Shown here one piece after another: positions 1 to 5,934 of a stretch of DNA of 7,309 bases (its first letter is position 1; every line of letters starts with the position of its first letter). Under the pieces are notes generated by a model. It was not told the origin of the DNA. It ran no database searches and saw only the letters and a program-made list of their open reading frames with translations. The position numbers and the translations under genes are program-made. This DNA comes from an uncultured Campylobacter sp. GTDB lineage: Bacteria > Campylobacterota > Campylobacteria > Campylobacterales > Campylobacteraceae. The stretch lies in assembly GCA_905373295.1 (NCBI GenBank), contig CAJPSJ010000096.1:1-7309 (forward strand). Reading direction: 5' to 3'.

Positions 1-579
1 GCGCTTGGTCGGCAGCTCCTCTGCGGCATAGTTGCCAATGACGCTACGTACGACGTCCTTTACGCGTGGATCAATGATCTTGTCTTCCCACAAAAAGCCC
101 CACTCGGCGATCGTGTTGGGCGCCGTGGCTTCATTGAGCCTGTATTGCACGGTGATGTCGATGCTGACGGGCAAATTTCGCGAGTCTAGCACCGAAAGCG
201 AGTTTTTACTGATGATACCGCCCGCGGTACCGCTTTTAGTAGCGATACCCGCGCTCATATCTTCGCTGCTAGTGTAGTTGATGATACGCGTGCGAGTATC
301 TACGACGAATACGTCCTGTATGAACGGCACGAAAAAGTGAAGTCCCGCGCCAAGAGGAGTCGGATCGTATTTGCCTAAATTTGACTTGATCCCCACCTCG
401 CCGGATTGGATCGTGACGAAGGGTTTTGAGATCACTAATAGCGCTATTATCGCGATTATCGCGTAAATCACGCCGCTAAACTTGCCCATTCCTCCAAAAT
501 TAGGAATTTTAAAATTTAAATTCCCGCCTTTTTTGTCGCTATTTTTCTTATTAAAATAATCATTCAAATCCGCAGGCAT
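1..579 (-). CDS. SPFH/prohibitin-family membrane protein, 3' part beyond left edge
   Basis: The first 193 codons of a gene that runs off the left edge; the frame is open throughout. Residues 1-34 are a Lys/Asn/Gly-rich cytoplasmic tail. One membrane segment lies at about 36-51 (GVIYAIIAIIALLVI). An SPFH (Band 7) domain follows: the strand VTIQSGEVGI at 55-64, the GLHFFVPF turn at 79-86, DSRNLPVSIDITVQYRL at 132-148, and VVRSVIGNYAAEELPTKR at 176-193, which matches the prohibitin-type 'AEEL-T-R' helix. Known for the family: such proteins form large ring or cage oligomers on the inner membrane and act as scaffolds, often for proteases; the exact role here is unknown. The start ATG lies 8 bases after the ilvE stop, and its ribosome site AAGGA overlaps that stop codon, so it is almost certainly co-transcribed and translationally linked with ilvE. 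As I recall, the same pair occurs in C. jejuni (Cj0269c-Cj0268c). Family assignment is firm; function is not. Confidence 0.9.
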   Translation of the reverse strand, partial: MPADLNDYFNKKNSDKKGGNLNFKIPNFGGMGKFSGVIYAIIAIIALLVISKPFVTIQSGEVGIKSNLGKYDPTPLGAGLHFFVPFIQDVFVVDTRTRIINYTSSEDMSAGIATKSGTAGGIISKNSLSVLDSRNLPVSIDITVQYRLNEATAPNTIAEWGFLWEDKIIDPRVKDVVRSVIGNYAAEELPTKR

Positions 580-587
580 GCGTGTCC

Positions 588-1514
588 TTATTTAACGTAA
601 GTGAGCCAATGCTCAAATTTTGGGTCTTTGCCCGTGACGGCAGCGAAATACGCCTTTTGCAAGCGGCTCGTGATCTCGCCCATCTCGCCCTTGCCGATGA
701 TCCTGCCGTCGATGTTGCTAATCGGTGTGACCTCCGCGGCGGTGCCGGTAAAAAACGCTTCGTCCGCGGCATAGAGCTGATCGCGAGCGATGCGCTCTCT
801 GTGGACTTCGTAGCCCAGGCTGCGCGCGATTTCTATGACTGAATTTTGAGTGATGCTCTCTAGGCTGGTGTCATTCGGCGGAGTGATGATAACGCCCTCT
901 TTTACGATAAATAGGCACTCGCCAGGGCCCTCCGCGACGAAGCCCTGCGGATCGAGCAGTATCGCCTCATCGTATCCCGCATCGACCGCTTCGAAATTTG
1001 CCATCTGCGAGTTGAAATAATTCGCGCTCGCTTTGGCTTTTGCCATCATCGAAAATTGCGCCGGCTTTATCCACGATGAAATTTTGGCTTTGATGCCCTT
1101 GCGTAGCGCCTCTTCGCCCATATACGCGCCCCACTGCCACGCTGCGACGACGACATTTACAGAGCAGTCCTTAGACGAGACGCCCATCGAGCCGTAGCCG
1201 AAGTATGCTAGCGGGCGGATATAAACGGTCTGATCGAAGCGGTTTTTCGCGACGACGTCGATCTGGGCCTGACGAAGCTGCTCGAAGCTAAAGGGAAGCT
1301 TGATTAGGCAGAGTTTTGCCGAAATTTCAAGACGGGCAGTGTGCTCGTCCAAGCGGAAAATCGCGTAGCCCTTGTCGGTTTTATAGGCGCGCACGCCCTC
1401 AAATACGGCGTTTCCGTAGTGCAAAGAGTGCGTCAAAACGTGAGTAGTAGCCTCCGCCCAGGGGATTAGTTTGCCGTCTTTCCAGATGAGCTCGGCCTCT
1501 TGAATTTGTGCCAT
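588..1514 (-). CDS. ilvE: branched-chain amino acid aminotransferase
   Basis: A 308-residue fold-type IV PLP enzyme of the usual family length. It reversibly transfers the amino group between glutamate/2-oxoglutarate and Leu, Ile or Val, the last step of their synthesis, in the cytoplasm. Visible signatures: HSLHYGNAVFEGVRAY at 29-44; R61 in TARLEISAKL (PLP phosphate contact, by analogy with E. coli IlvE); K161 in AKASANYFNSQ as the Schiff-base lysine; EGPGE at 195-199, whose E195 should contact the pyridine nitrogen; PPNDTSLESIT at 212-222; and TGTAAEVTP at 256-264, the phosphate-binding loop. No key residue appears to be missing. The ATG start is preceded by AAAGGATC and fits the family N-terminus. 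It is the first gene of a two-gene unit with the SPFH gene (8-base gap) and has its own upstream promoter-like element at 1547-1560. A D-amino acid or other class IV transaminase is unlikely given the match to IlvE along its whole length. Confidence 0.95.
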   Translation of the reverse strand: MAQIQEAELIWKDGKLIPWAEATTHVLTHSLHYGNAVFEGVRAYKTDKGYAIFRLDEHTARLEISAKLCLIKLPFSFEQLRQAQIDVVAKNRFDQTVYIRPLAYFGYGSMGVSSKDCSVNVVVAAWQWGAYMGEEALRKGIKAKISSWIKPAQFSMMAKAKASANYFNSQMANFEAVDAGYDEAILLDPQGFVAEGPGECLFIVKEGVIITPPNDTSLESITQNSVIEIARSLGYEVHRERIARDQLYAADEAFFTGTAAEVTPISNIDGRIIGKGEMGEITSRLQKAYFAAVTGKDPKFEHWLTYVK

Positions 1515-1546
1515 TTCTTGATCCTTTTGTTTAAAATTTAATCTGC

Positions 1547-1560
1547 GATTTTAGCTAAAA
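1547..1560 (-). promoter_or_regulatory. probable promoter (-10 region) of ilvE
   Basis: On the minus strand this reads TTTTAGCTAAAATC: a TAAAAT -10 hexamer (1548-1553) preceded by the T-rich TTTTAG stretch typical of Campylobacter vegetative promoters. Transcription would start near 1541, leaving a leader of about 27 bases that contains the ilvE ribosome site. Nearly the same 14-mer lies before two other genes in this window (4833-4846, 5981-5994). Not mapped experimentally. Confidence 0.5.
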
Positions 1561-1567
1561 CAATATT

Positions 1568-1582
1568 AATTTCTAAGAAATT
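1568..1582. repeat. 15-base inverted repeat upstream of ilvE
   Basis: AATTTCT-A-AGAAATT has perfect 7-base arms around one central base. It lies about 27-41 bases upstream of the predicted ilvE transcription start, where a repressor or activator could bind. AT-rich short palindromes are common by chance in this genome type, so a regulatory role is only a possibility. Confidence 0.3.
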
Positions 1583-1667
1583 TAAAAGCGGTTGAAATTT
1601 GGTGCTATTTTAAGACGCACAACGAATCGTGAGTTCAAATTTAGCTCGCAACTCGGTGCAGATGGCA

Positions 1668-2807
1668 TTAAAATTCCACGAACGAAAGTCCGATGCCGAT
1701 CTTATTGACGCTGCGTTTGTAGTCCGCGAGGCTTTCGCCGTAGCCATTGAAGTAGCGCAGATAGCCGTAAAATCCGCTGTTAAAGATCGGGAAGCTATAG
1801 TTTAGCTCGATCGCGCCGCGGTTACTGCCGTCAAAATGCAGATTATTTCGCCATAGAGCGCTAAGTCGCTGCTTATCGAAGGTGTATGACACGCGCAGAT
1901 CGCCGTAGCCCATATAATCCGCGATGTCCTCGTTCGTGCGGTCTAGCCAAAACGCATACCACACTCTGGGGGTGATAGAAAATCCGTCCGCGCTCCAGGT
2001 GCTTTGCGCGTAGAGCCTATTCCACGAGCGCGATTCCTCGCCGCCCTTGCCGTTTGATTCGTGCATGGCGCCGATCTTTATCTCGTCCGCAAACGGCACC
2101 GGCGCGCTAACGTAGAGCTCGGGGCGATAGTTGCTCTCGCGGAAAGGGGCGCTATCCTGCGTGATCTGCCACCAGGAATTTTGCGCGTAGGCGAATGAAA
2201 TTTTCTCTCCAAGCCCCAGCGCGTCGTAGGCAATCGGGCGCTCGAAGCTAAACTCAAAATGTAGCTCATCCGCCTTGCGATCGGATTTTTTGCTAAAATC
2301 ATGAGTAAAGAGCATATAGATCGGCTCGTAGTATTTAAGCCCTAAAAATCCGAAATTTCGGCCATTTTGCTCGCCTTGCGGCGCGGAATTTGACGCAGTG
2401 GAATTCTGCGAGAGCGAGGCGGAATTCGATGATGCTAAATTTGACGCGGAGCCTGACGCAGCCGAACTTGTGTCTGCGAAATTTGACGAAGTAGAATTTG
2501 GCGCGATAGGTTTCGGCGAGGCGGAATTTTGTGCGACAGAATTTTGCGACTCAGCAGAGCTTAAAACGGCGACATCATCGTGCGCAGCGCGGTTTTCTGC
2601 GGACGAGGTAGAATTTTTTGCTGAATTTCGGCGCGACTTTTCGCCCCTTTCCGCTAGACTTGCCGCGGCGATCTTTTTGTAATAGATCATCGCGTTTTTG
2701 TAATCGCCTTTGGCCTCGTATTCGCCAGCCTTTGCGTATAGCTCGGATAGATCTTGCGCGGCTAGGCTCATGGCGCAAAGCGCGAACGCTAAAGCTTTAA
2801 ATTTCAT
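1668..2807 (-). CDS. pldA: outer membrane phospholipase A with N-terminal TPR-like segment and Ser/Asn-rich linker
   Basis: A 379-residue protein in three parts. (a) A signal peptide at about 1-16 (Lys, hydrophobic stretch, S-L-A cleavage site), then a single TPR-like helix pair at 20-50 (DLSELYAKAGEYEAKGDY). (b) A low-complexity Ser/Asn/Ala linker at about 60-148 with repeated QNS, NSA and NST units. (c) The OMPLA barrel at about 155-379. The active site is intact: H249-E-S251-N-G and N263 in SRSWNRLY, with the same 14-residue His-to-Asn spacing as E. coli H142/S144/N156. The chain ends in Phe, as expected for BAM-inserted barrels. The family hydrolyses acyl chains of outer-membrane phospholipids when lipids reach the outer leaflet; in E. 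coli it works as a calcium-dependent dimer. The start overlaps the end of mobA by 11 bases and uses an AAGGG site inside that gene, so the two are likely one operon. The length excess over the E. coli enzyme (289 residues) comes mostly from the N-terminal segment and linker. Confidence 0.93.
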   Translation of the reverse strand: MKFKALAFALCAMSLAAQDLSELYAKAGEYEAKGDYKNAMIYYKKIAAASLAERGEKSRRNSAKNSTSSAENRAAHDDVAVLSSAESQNSVAQNSASPKPIAPNSTSSNFADTSSAASGSASNLASSNSASLSQNSTASNSAPQGEQNGRNFGFLGLKYYEPIYMLFTHDFSKKSDRKADELHFEFSFERPIAYDALGLGEKISFAYAQNSWWQITQDSAPFRESNYRPELYVSAPVPFADEIKIGAMHESNGKGGEESRSWNRLYAQSTWSADGFSITPRVWYAFWLDRTNEDIADYMGYGDLRVSYTFDKQRLSALWRNNLHFDGSNRGAIELNYSFPIFNSGFYGYLRYFNGYGESLADYKRSVNKIGIGLSFVEF

Positions 2808-3342
2808 CTACGCCCTTTAAATCGTTTTGATAATTTATATTTAAAAACTGCTCTTTGTTTTTGAAATTTAGCACTTTGGAATTTGCAGACCCGATGAGTG
2901 CGCCTATCTTATGCTCTTTCGCGCGGTAGAGCTCAAGCGCGCGCGGCGCAAGAGCTGCGTCAAAAAAGCCGCACAAGCTATGTCTGTGCGCCTCGTCGCC
3001 CGCTACGCAAATTTGCCCCTCTTGCTCGCTAAGCGCGCGAATGGTGGAAATTTCTACAAAGGGCATGTCGGCGGGGATGATAAAAATGCGCTCGCCGCTA
3101 AAGGGCTTTAGCGCCGAATACAGCGCGCCCATCGGCGAAAATTCCTCAAATTCGTCGTAAATCATAGGAAGCGGCGGACTAAATTTAGAGCTTTTGGCGC
3201 AGGCGAAAACCCGCTCAAACTCGCCTCTTAAGCGCGAAAAAAGAAAATGCGTCATGCTGGGATACCCGCGGAATGGAAACAGCGTTTTGTCGCTGCCGAA
3301 ACGCGAGCTTTTGCCACCGCAGAGAATGACGCAGGTTTTCAT
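2797..3342 (-). CDS. mobA: molybdenum cofactor guanylyltransferase
   Basis: A 181-residue nucleotidyltransferase-fold protein that links GMP from GTP to Mo-molybdopterin, giving the MGD cofactor used by nitrate, formate, DMSO/TMAO-type reductases. Motifs in order: LCGGKSSRFGSDK at 7-19 (GTP-binding loop, family pattern LxGGxSxRMGxDK), FSPMGAL at 68-74, IIPADMPF at 88-95 with the metal-binding Asp, HSLCGFF at 121-127, and the terminal LNINYQNDL at 167-175, matching the family 'NINTPEDL' type end. I chose the ATG at 3340-3342 because the family begins directly with this strand; an in-frame ATG at 3361-3363 would add seven residues (MKAGEIS), and neither start has a strong ribosome site. The end overlaps pldA by 11 bases. 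mobA-pldA is, as I recall, also the order in C. jejuni (Cj1350-Cj1351). A weak TAAAAT box at 3383-3388 could serve as its promoter. Confidence 0.92.
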   Translation of the reverse strand: MKTCVILCGGKSSRFGSDKTLFPFRGYPSMTHFLFSRLRGEFERVFACAKSSKFSPPLPMIYDEFEEFSPMGALYSALKPFSGERIFIIPADMPFVEISTIRALSEQEGQICVAGDEAHRHSLCGFFDAALAPRALELYRAKEHKIGALIGSANSKVLNFKNKEQFLNINYQNDLKGVDEI

Positions 3343-3424
3343 AGAAATTTCACCGGCTTTCATCGATCTTTATCGCGGCGAAATTTTAAATTTGAAAGTA
3401 AAATTTACAAAGAGCGCGGGCATA

Positions 3425-4201
3425 TCAGTCTTTTTGCATATATTTGGCTTTGCCAAGGGCGTTGTTTGCGATGAACTGATAAAGGCTCGGCGCTTGAAGC
3501 TTGGCTAGCTCGGGGTATTTGGCTTTAAGCGTCTTCCATATGTCATAGACGCGCATACCGCTTGCGTAAAGCTTCATAATCTCGCTAAAATACGGATCGT
3601 AAAGGCTCGGCTTTTTATACAGCGAGAGTTTACGGTCGGTATCAAGCACGGCGTTTGCCTCGATAAAAGCGGCAAGATCGCGCTCGCTTACTTTCGCAAA
3701 ATCCTTTTCGTATTGAGATTTCATATGCTTTAAAATTTCTTTATTGCTAACGCCTTGGAAGTGCATTTTTTTAATCTCGAAGCGATATGCGTATAAGAAA
3801 TCTTCGCTTTTTTTGGCGATTGCGCGAAGTCTTGTTTTTTCATCTTTGAACGTCACGGAGATAAAGTGTGTAAGCCCAGGCGCAGTAACGGCGTTTTTGA
3901 ACGCTTCGTCCTCCTCGCCGATCTTTTTTAAGATCGCCTTGACGGTGTAGCCTTGGGCGATGAGATTTGAAATTTTATCTTTATAAGGTTTGTAGTCGAA
4001 TCGCACGCGCCTAAAGCCCGTCTCGGCGCTGATTTTTTTGTATATTCTCGCATGCTCTCTAGATGTAAAATATCTCGATTTCAGCCCTTTGCGGAGTTGT
4101 TCGGCAACCGCGGTAAAATCGTCATAATCGGCGATAGACGCGATTAATTCCTTTTCGTTTACGACCCTGCCGTTAACGACCGCGATGGTAATGACCTTCA
4201 T
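3425..4201 (-). CDS. unknown protein with three ~65-residue HTH-like repeats
   Basis: A 258-residue protein that I do not recognise. The start is ATG 4199-4201 because AAAGGAG (4207-4213) sits 5 bases before it; an in-frame TTG at 4225 would place that site inside the gene. Residues 1-15 (MKVITIAVVNGRVVN) look like a beta strand-turn. From about 72 the chain holds three diverged repeats: 73-116, 138-183 and 203-248. Each has the plan I-x2-L/M-x(3)-G-x(5)-I-L/W-K, then a helix ending in F-I. The glycines G84, G150, G215 and the phenylalanines F113, F179, F243 keep the same register. The 'G-hydrophobic-x-x-x-I' turn resembles helix-turn-helix units of the resolvase type, so nucleic-acid binding is possible but unproven. 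No signal peptide or membrane segment is seen, and the protein is basic. It has its own promoter-like element (4225-4238). mobA starts 82 bases after its end, with no clear terminator between. Confidence 0.8.
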   Translation of the reverse strand: MKVITIAVVNGRVVNEKELIASIADYDDFTAVAEQLRKGLKSRYFTSREHARIYKKISAETGFRRVRFDYKPYKDKISNLIAQGYTVKAILKKIGEEDEAFKNAVTAPGLTHFISVTFKDEKTRLRAIAKKSEDFLYAYRFEIKKMHFQGVSNKEILKHMKSQYEKDFAKVSERDLAAFIEANAVLDTDRKLSLYKKPSLYDPYFSEIMKLYASGMRVYDIWKTLKAKYPELAKLQAPSLYQFIANNALGKAKYMQKD

Positions 4202-4206
4202 ATTTT

Positions 4207-4213
4207 CTCCTTT
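4207..4213 (-). promoter_or_regulatory. ribosome binding site deciding the start at 4201
   Basis: AAAGGAG on the minus strand, 5 bases before ATG 4199-4201. It is the best ribosome site in the window and rules against the upstream TTG (4223-4225), which would read through it. Confidence 0.75.
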
Positions 4214-4224
4214 GATTGGGCACA

Positions 4225-4238
4225 ATTCTAACTTAAAA
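4225..4238 (-). promoter_or_regulatory. probable promoter of the three-repeat protein gene
   Basis: The minus strand reads TTTTAAGTTAGAAT: a TAGAAT -10 hexamer (4225-4230) directly after TTTTAAGT, the T-rich pre-(-10) element known from Campylobacter promoters. The start of transcription would be near 4218, giving a leader of about 17 bases containing the ribosome site. Very AT-rich sequence continues to about 4270. Confidence 0.5.
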
Positions 4239-4454
4239 CTATAAACTCAAATTTAATTATTTATTATCAAGGATTGCGGAGGATTTGCGTTTGCGAGGCA
4301 GAATTTTACGCGCTAAAATTTAGTATTTTGATTGATTTTTATATCTTTTTGTGCTTGTTCTCACGCCGCTTTTTTATACTTTTTTGTGTAGAGATGAAGC
4401 GGGTTTGCAGATATAAATTTTACCCGCAAACTTTAACTAAATTGCCCGCACAAA
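4239..4454. other. non-coding spacer between the YgbA-family gene and the three-repeat gene
   Basis: About 215 bases, T-rich on the plus strand. I see no convincing gene. A plus-strand open frame of 64 codons (4274-4468) has no good ribosome site, a composition that looks like spacer, and it runs into the end of the opposing gene. The only structure noticed is the pair of competing inverted repeats at 4399-4431. No tRNA-like cloverleaf was found. Confidence 0.5.
4399..4431. repeat. two interleaved inverted repeats
   Basis: GCGGGT (4399-4404) pairs with ACCCGC (4422-4427), and GTTTGC (4403-4408) pairs with GCAAAC (4426-4431). The arms overlap by two bases, so the two 6-bp stems exclude each other, or in shortened form could make a pseudoknot. 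The element lies downstream of the YgbA-family gene; no T-run makes it a standard terminator. Confidence 0.35.
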
Positions 4455-4814
4455 TTAGCTTTTTTTAAACGAAAAAAGCTTTTTGATCTTCGTAAGCCCA
4501 AGCTTCATGCCGCTATATTTCATCATCTTAGCCATATTTACCCACATTTCACGCTCGTAGCATGGATGCGGGCAGTGGTGACAACGCGGCTTTTCGGTAT
4601 GTGGGCAGGCACCAAGACGCGCATAGGCATAGCGTAGCATCCGCTCGCAGTCGCTACAGAGATGAAAGTGCGTCTGCACTAGCCCCTTATCGTCTTTGTA
4701 GTCATGAAGCACGGCACCATCTTTTTTAAGCGCGTCCGTATGCTTGCCATCGCAGTAAATTTGGATAAATTTCGTTACCGTGTTTATTTCGTAAATAAAT
4801 TTTTCGCTCGTCAT
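4455..4814 (-). CDS. YgbA-family ('nitrous oxide-stimulated promoter') cysteine-rich protein
   Basis: A 119-residue soluble protein of the YgbA family (Pfam YgbA_NO). It carries seven cysteines: C21, C53-SD-C56, C70-PH, then P-R-C78-HH-C81-PHP-C85-Y. The block from C70 to CY and the following MWVNMAKMMKYSG stretch match the family's 'C-x2-C-P-x2-C-Y ... M-R-x-S-G' signature. The cysteine/histidine pattern suggests an iron-sulfur cluster or zinc site; this is inferred. Known for the family: in enterobacteria ygbA is under the NO sensor NsrR and belongs to the nitrosative stress response, but its biochemistry is not settled. The start is ATG 4812-4814 with AAAAGGA before it (4821-4827); an in-frame TTG at 4853 would add 13 residues and read through that site. 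Upstream lie a promoter-like element (4833-4846) and an Fnr-like palindrome (4861-4876). It is probably its own transcription unit, since terminator-like repeats separate it from the gene before it. Confidence 0.85.
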   Translation of the reverse strand: MTSEKFIYEINTVTKFIQIYCDGKHTDALKKDGAVLHDYKDDKGLVQTHFHLCSDCERMLRYAYARLGACPHTEKPRCHHCPHPCYEREMWVNMAKMMKYSGMKLGLTKIKKLFSFKKS

Positions 4815-4832
4815 ATTTGATCCTTTTGGGCG

Positions 4833-4846
4833 GATTTTATCTAAAA
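4833..4846 (-). promoter_or_regulatory. probable promoter (-10 region) of the YgbA-family gene
   Basis: Minus strand TTTTAGATAAAATC with TAAAAT at 4834-4839; it differs in one base from the elements before ilvE and the AI-2E gene. The predicted start of transcription is about 4827, leaving a short leader of about 13 bases that begins at the ribosome site AAAAGGA. Confidence 0.5.
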
Positions 4847-4860
4847 GAGACAAAAATACT

Positions 4861-4876
4861 CTTGAGCGCGCTCAAG
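4861..4876. promoter_or_regulatory. Crp/Fnr-like operator upstream of the YgbA-family gene
   Basis: CTTGAGCGCGCTCAAG is a perfect 16-base palindrome. It contains TTGAG-N4-CTCAA, which differs from the FNR/NnrR consensus TTGAT-N4-ATCAA by one base per half-site. Its centre (4868/4869) is 41.5 bases upstream of the transcription start predicted from the TAAAAT box, the position used by class II activators. Alternatively it is the hairpin of a terminator for the AI-2E gene, as AGTATTTTTG follows it on the minus strand. Confidence 0.45.
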
Positions 4877-4888
4877 CTAAAATTTATA

Positions 4889-4912
4889 GAATTTTAAAAT
4901 TCCGCGGAATTT
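4889..4912 (-). terminator. possible terminator after the AI-2E family gene
   Basis: Directly after the stop codon lie two overlapping perfect palindromes, AAATTCCGCGGAATTT (4897-4912) and GAATTTTAAAATTC (4889-4902). The first can fold as a hairpin followed on the minus strand by an A/T-rich run. There is no clean U-tract, so this is a weak terminator call. Confidence 0.3.
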
Positions 4913-4916
4913 CGCT

Positions 4917-5924
4917 TTATCTTTCGACCTTGTTGCTTAATAGAGTCGCGATGAAGCGTGTTTTGTCGTTTGAGGCAAGCGCGATTTGCAAGCTCATCGT
5001 AAGCGGCACAGCCAAAAATAGCCCGCCGATACCAAGCACGAAGCCCCATAGTAGTAGCCCAGCAAGCACGCTGATTGTAGAAAGCCCGAGCCCTTGCCCT
5101 AAAAATCGTGGCTCGATGATATTTCCGATCGCTACGTTTACGACCAAATAGATTGCGATAGTCCAGATGCTAGAGCTTATATCCATCGTAGCTAGCGTCA
5201 CGAAAAGCGTCGGAAAGACCGCTACGATCGAGCCTATCGTAGGAATGAAATTTAGCACGAAAGCTAAAATACCCCACAGCGCGGCATATGGAACACCAAG
5301 AGCCCACAGCCCGAGCCCGATGAGCGCACCGGTGCAAGCTGAAGCGATAGTTTTGATTAGTAGATATTTTTTGAGGCTGGAGGCAAATTTCTTCACGAAA
5401 GTGTGTGTCGCGCGGCTACTTTGCGAAAAATAGCGGATTTTTTCGTCGATCACAGAGCTTTCAAAGACCATAAATGAAACCATTATAAAAATGAAAAATC
5501 CCGTCGAGACTATCGAGCCTGTTTTGCGCAGTAGTGCAGATAGCTGCGCGGCGGCTTCGCCCGGATCGATACCCAGGCTTGCGGCGTTAAGCTCTATGCC
5601 GAATAGAGAGAGCTTCGCACTCACGCCTCCTAGCACCTCTTCAAATTTTGCTTGCAGCTCGGGTAGGCGCGCTGAAAATTCCTTGATCGCATCGAAGATG
5701 ACTGCGCCGAAAAACACTATAATCGCCACGAAAGCGAAAGTGATGATGAGGAAACTAAAGACGCGCCCGACGCGGATCTTTTGGACGTAGAGCACCAGCG
5801 GCGAGACGAGCACCGTGATGAAAATAGCTAGCAAAAATGGCACGACGATAGCCTGCGCGGCTTTAAGACCAGCCAGGATGATTACGACGCAGGCAACCGA
5901 CATCAAGGACATTTGAAGCTTCAA
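4917..5924 (-). CDS. AI-2E/PerM family multi-pass membrane transporter
   Basis: A 335-residue inner-membrane protein of the AI-2E transporter family (UPF0118/PerM), normal length. Two membrane segments come first (VACVVIILAGL and AIVVPFLLAIFITVLVSP), then a third near FLIITFAFVAIIVFFG, a soluble amphipathic stretch (Ala/Leu/Glu-rich), and the conserved C-terminal membrane half. That half holds the family marks LNFIPTIGSIVAVFPTLF, NIIEPRFLGQGLGLS, LLLWGFVLGIGG and LFLAVPLT. Members have been linked to export of autoinducer-2, to Na+/H+ antiport and to other solutes, so the substrate cannot be read from sequence. I prefer the TTG start at 5922-5924, because AGGAG (5930-5934) lies 5 bases before it; an in-frame ATG at 5943-5945 (seven more residues) has no ribosome site and its reading runs through AGGAG. 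A promoter-like element lies at 5981-5994. Confidence 0.9.
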   Translation of the reverse strand: MKLQMSLMSVACVVIILAGLKAAQAIVVPFLLAIFITVLVSPLVLYVQKIRVGRVFSFLIITFAFVAIIVFFGAVIFDAIKEFSARLPELQAKFEEVLGGVSAKLSLFGIELNAASLGIDPGEAAAQLSALLRKTGSIVSTGFFIFIMVSFMVFESSVIDEKIRYFSQSSRATHTFVKKFASSLKKYLLIKTIASACTGALIGLGLWALGVPYAALWGILAFVLNFIPTIGSIVAVFPTLFVTLATMDISSSIWTIAIYLVVNVAIGNIIEPRFLGQGLGLSTISVLAGLLLWGFVLGIGGLFLAVPLTMSLQIALASNDKTRFIATLLSNKVER

Positions 5925-5929
5925 GGATT

Positions 5930-5934
5930 CTCCT
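5930..5934 (-). promoter_or_regulatory. ribosome binding site favouring a TTG start
   Basis: AGGAG on the minus strand, 5 bases before TTG 5922-5924 of the AI-2E family gene. The competing ATG at 5943-5945 is preceded by CTCTGCGAAA, without a purine-rich site. Confidence 0.6.

Noticed and set aside
32..277. Plus-strand open frame opposite the SPFH gene
   Set aside because: The minus-strand frame has a continuous SPFH domain; the hydrophobic look of the antisense product is accidental.
560..772. Minus-strand open frame within ilvE in another phase
   Set aside because: Arg/Ser-rich shadow of ilvE, with no ribosome site.
582..842. Plus-strand open frame opposite ilvE
   Set aside because: It lies wholly antisense to a gene with clear IlvE motifs; its sequence is a by-product of GC-rich codons.
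1515..1667. Terminator or small gene between pldA and ilvE
   Set aside because: Only a short GAGTT/AACTC pairing without a T-run was found, and no open frame with a ribosome site; only the promoter and palindrome near ilvE are listed.
2398..2682. Plus-strand open frame with EFxxAEF-like repeats
   Set aside because: Antisense to the Ser/Asn linker of pldA; the repeats come from the recurring GAATTT-like words of that linker.
2760..2807. Lipoprotein signal (Cys11) in the phospholipase
   Set aside because: The residues before Cys11 (F-A-L) do not fit a lipobox, while an S-L-A cleavage site follows at 14-16.
3194..3508. Plus-strand open frames across mobA and its upstream gap
   Set aside because: They cross two motif-supported or ribosome-site-supported minus-strand genes and show no family features.
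4274..4468. Plus-strand 64-codon frame in the spacer
   Set aside because: No convincing ribosome site, Phe-rich composition typical of T-rich spacer, and it runs into the end of the YgbA-family gene.
4457..4480. Hairpin AGCTTTTTT / AAAAAAGCT at the end of the YgbA-family gene as a terminator
   Set aside because: It lies within the last codons and the stop, its stem is almost all A-T, and the pairing follows from Lys and Phe codons. It could aid termination, but the evidence is too weak to list.
5491..5790. Plus-strand frames opposite the AI-2E gene
   Set aside because: Shadows of the membrane-protein codons; the minus-strand product has full-length family motifs.
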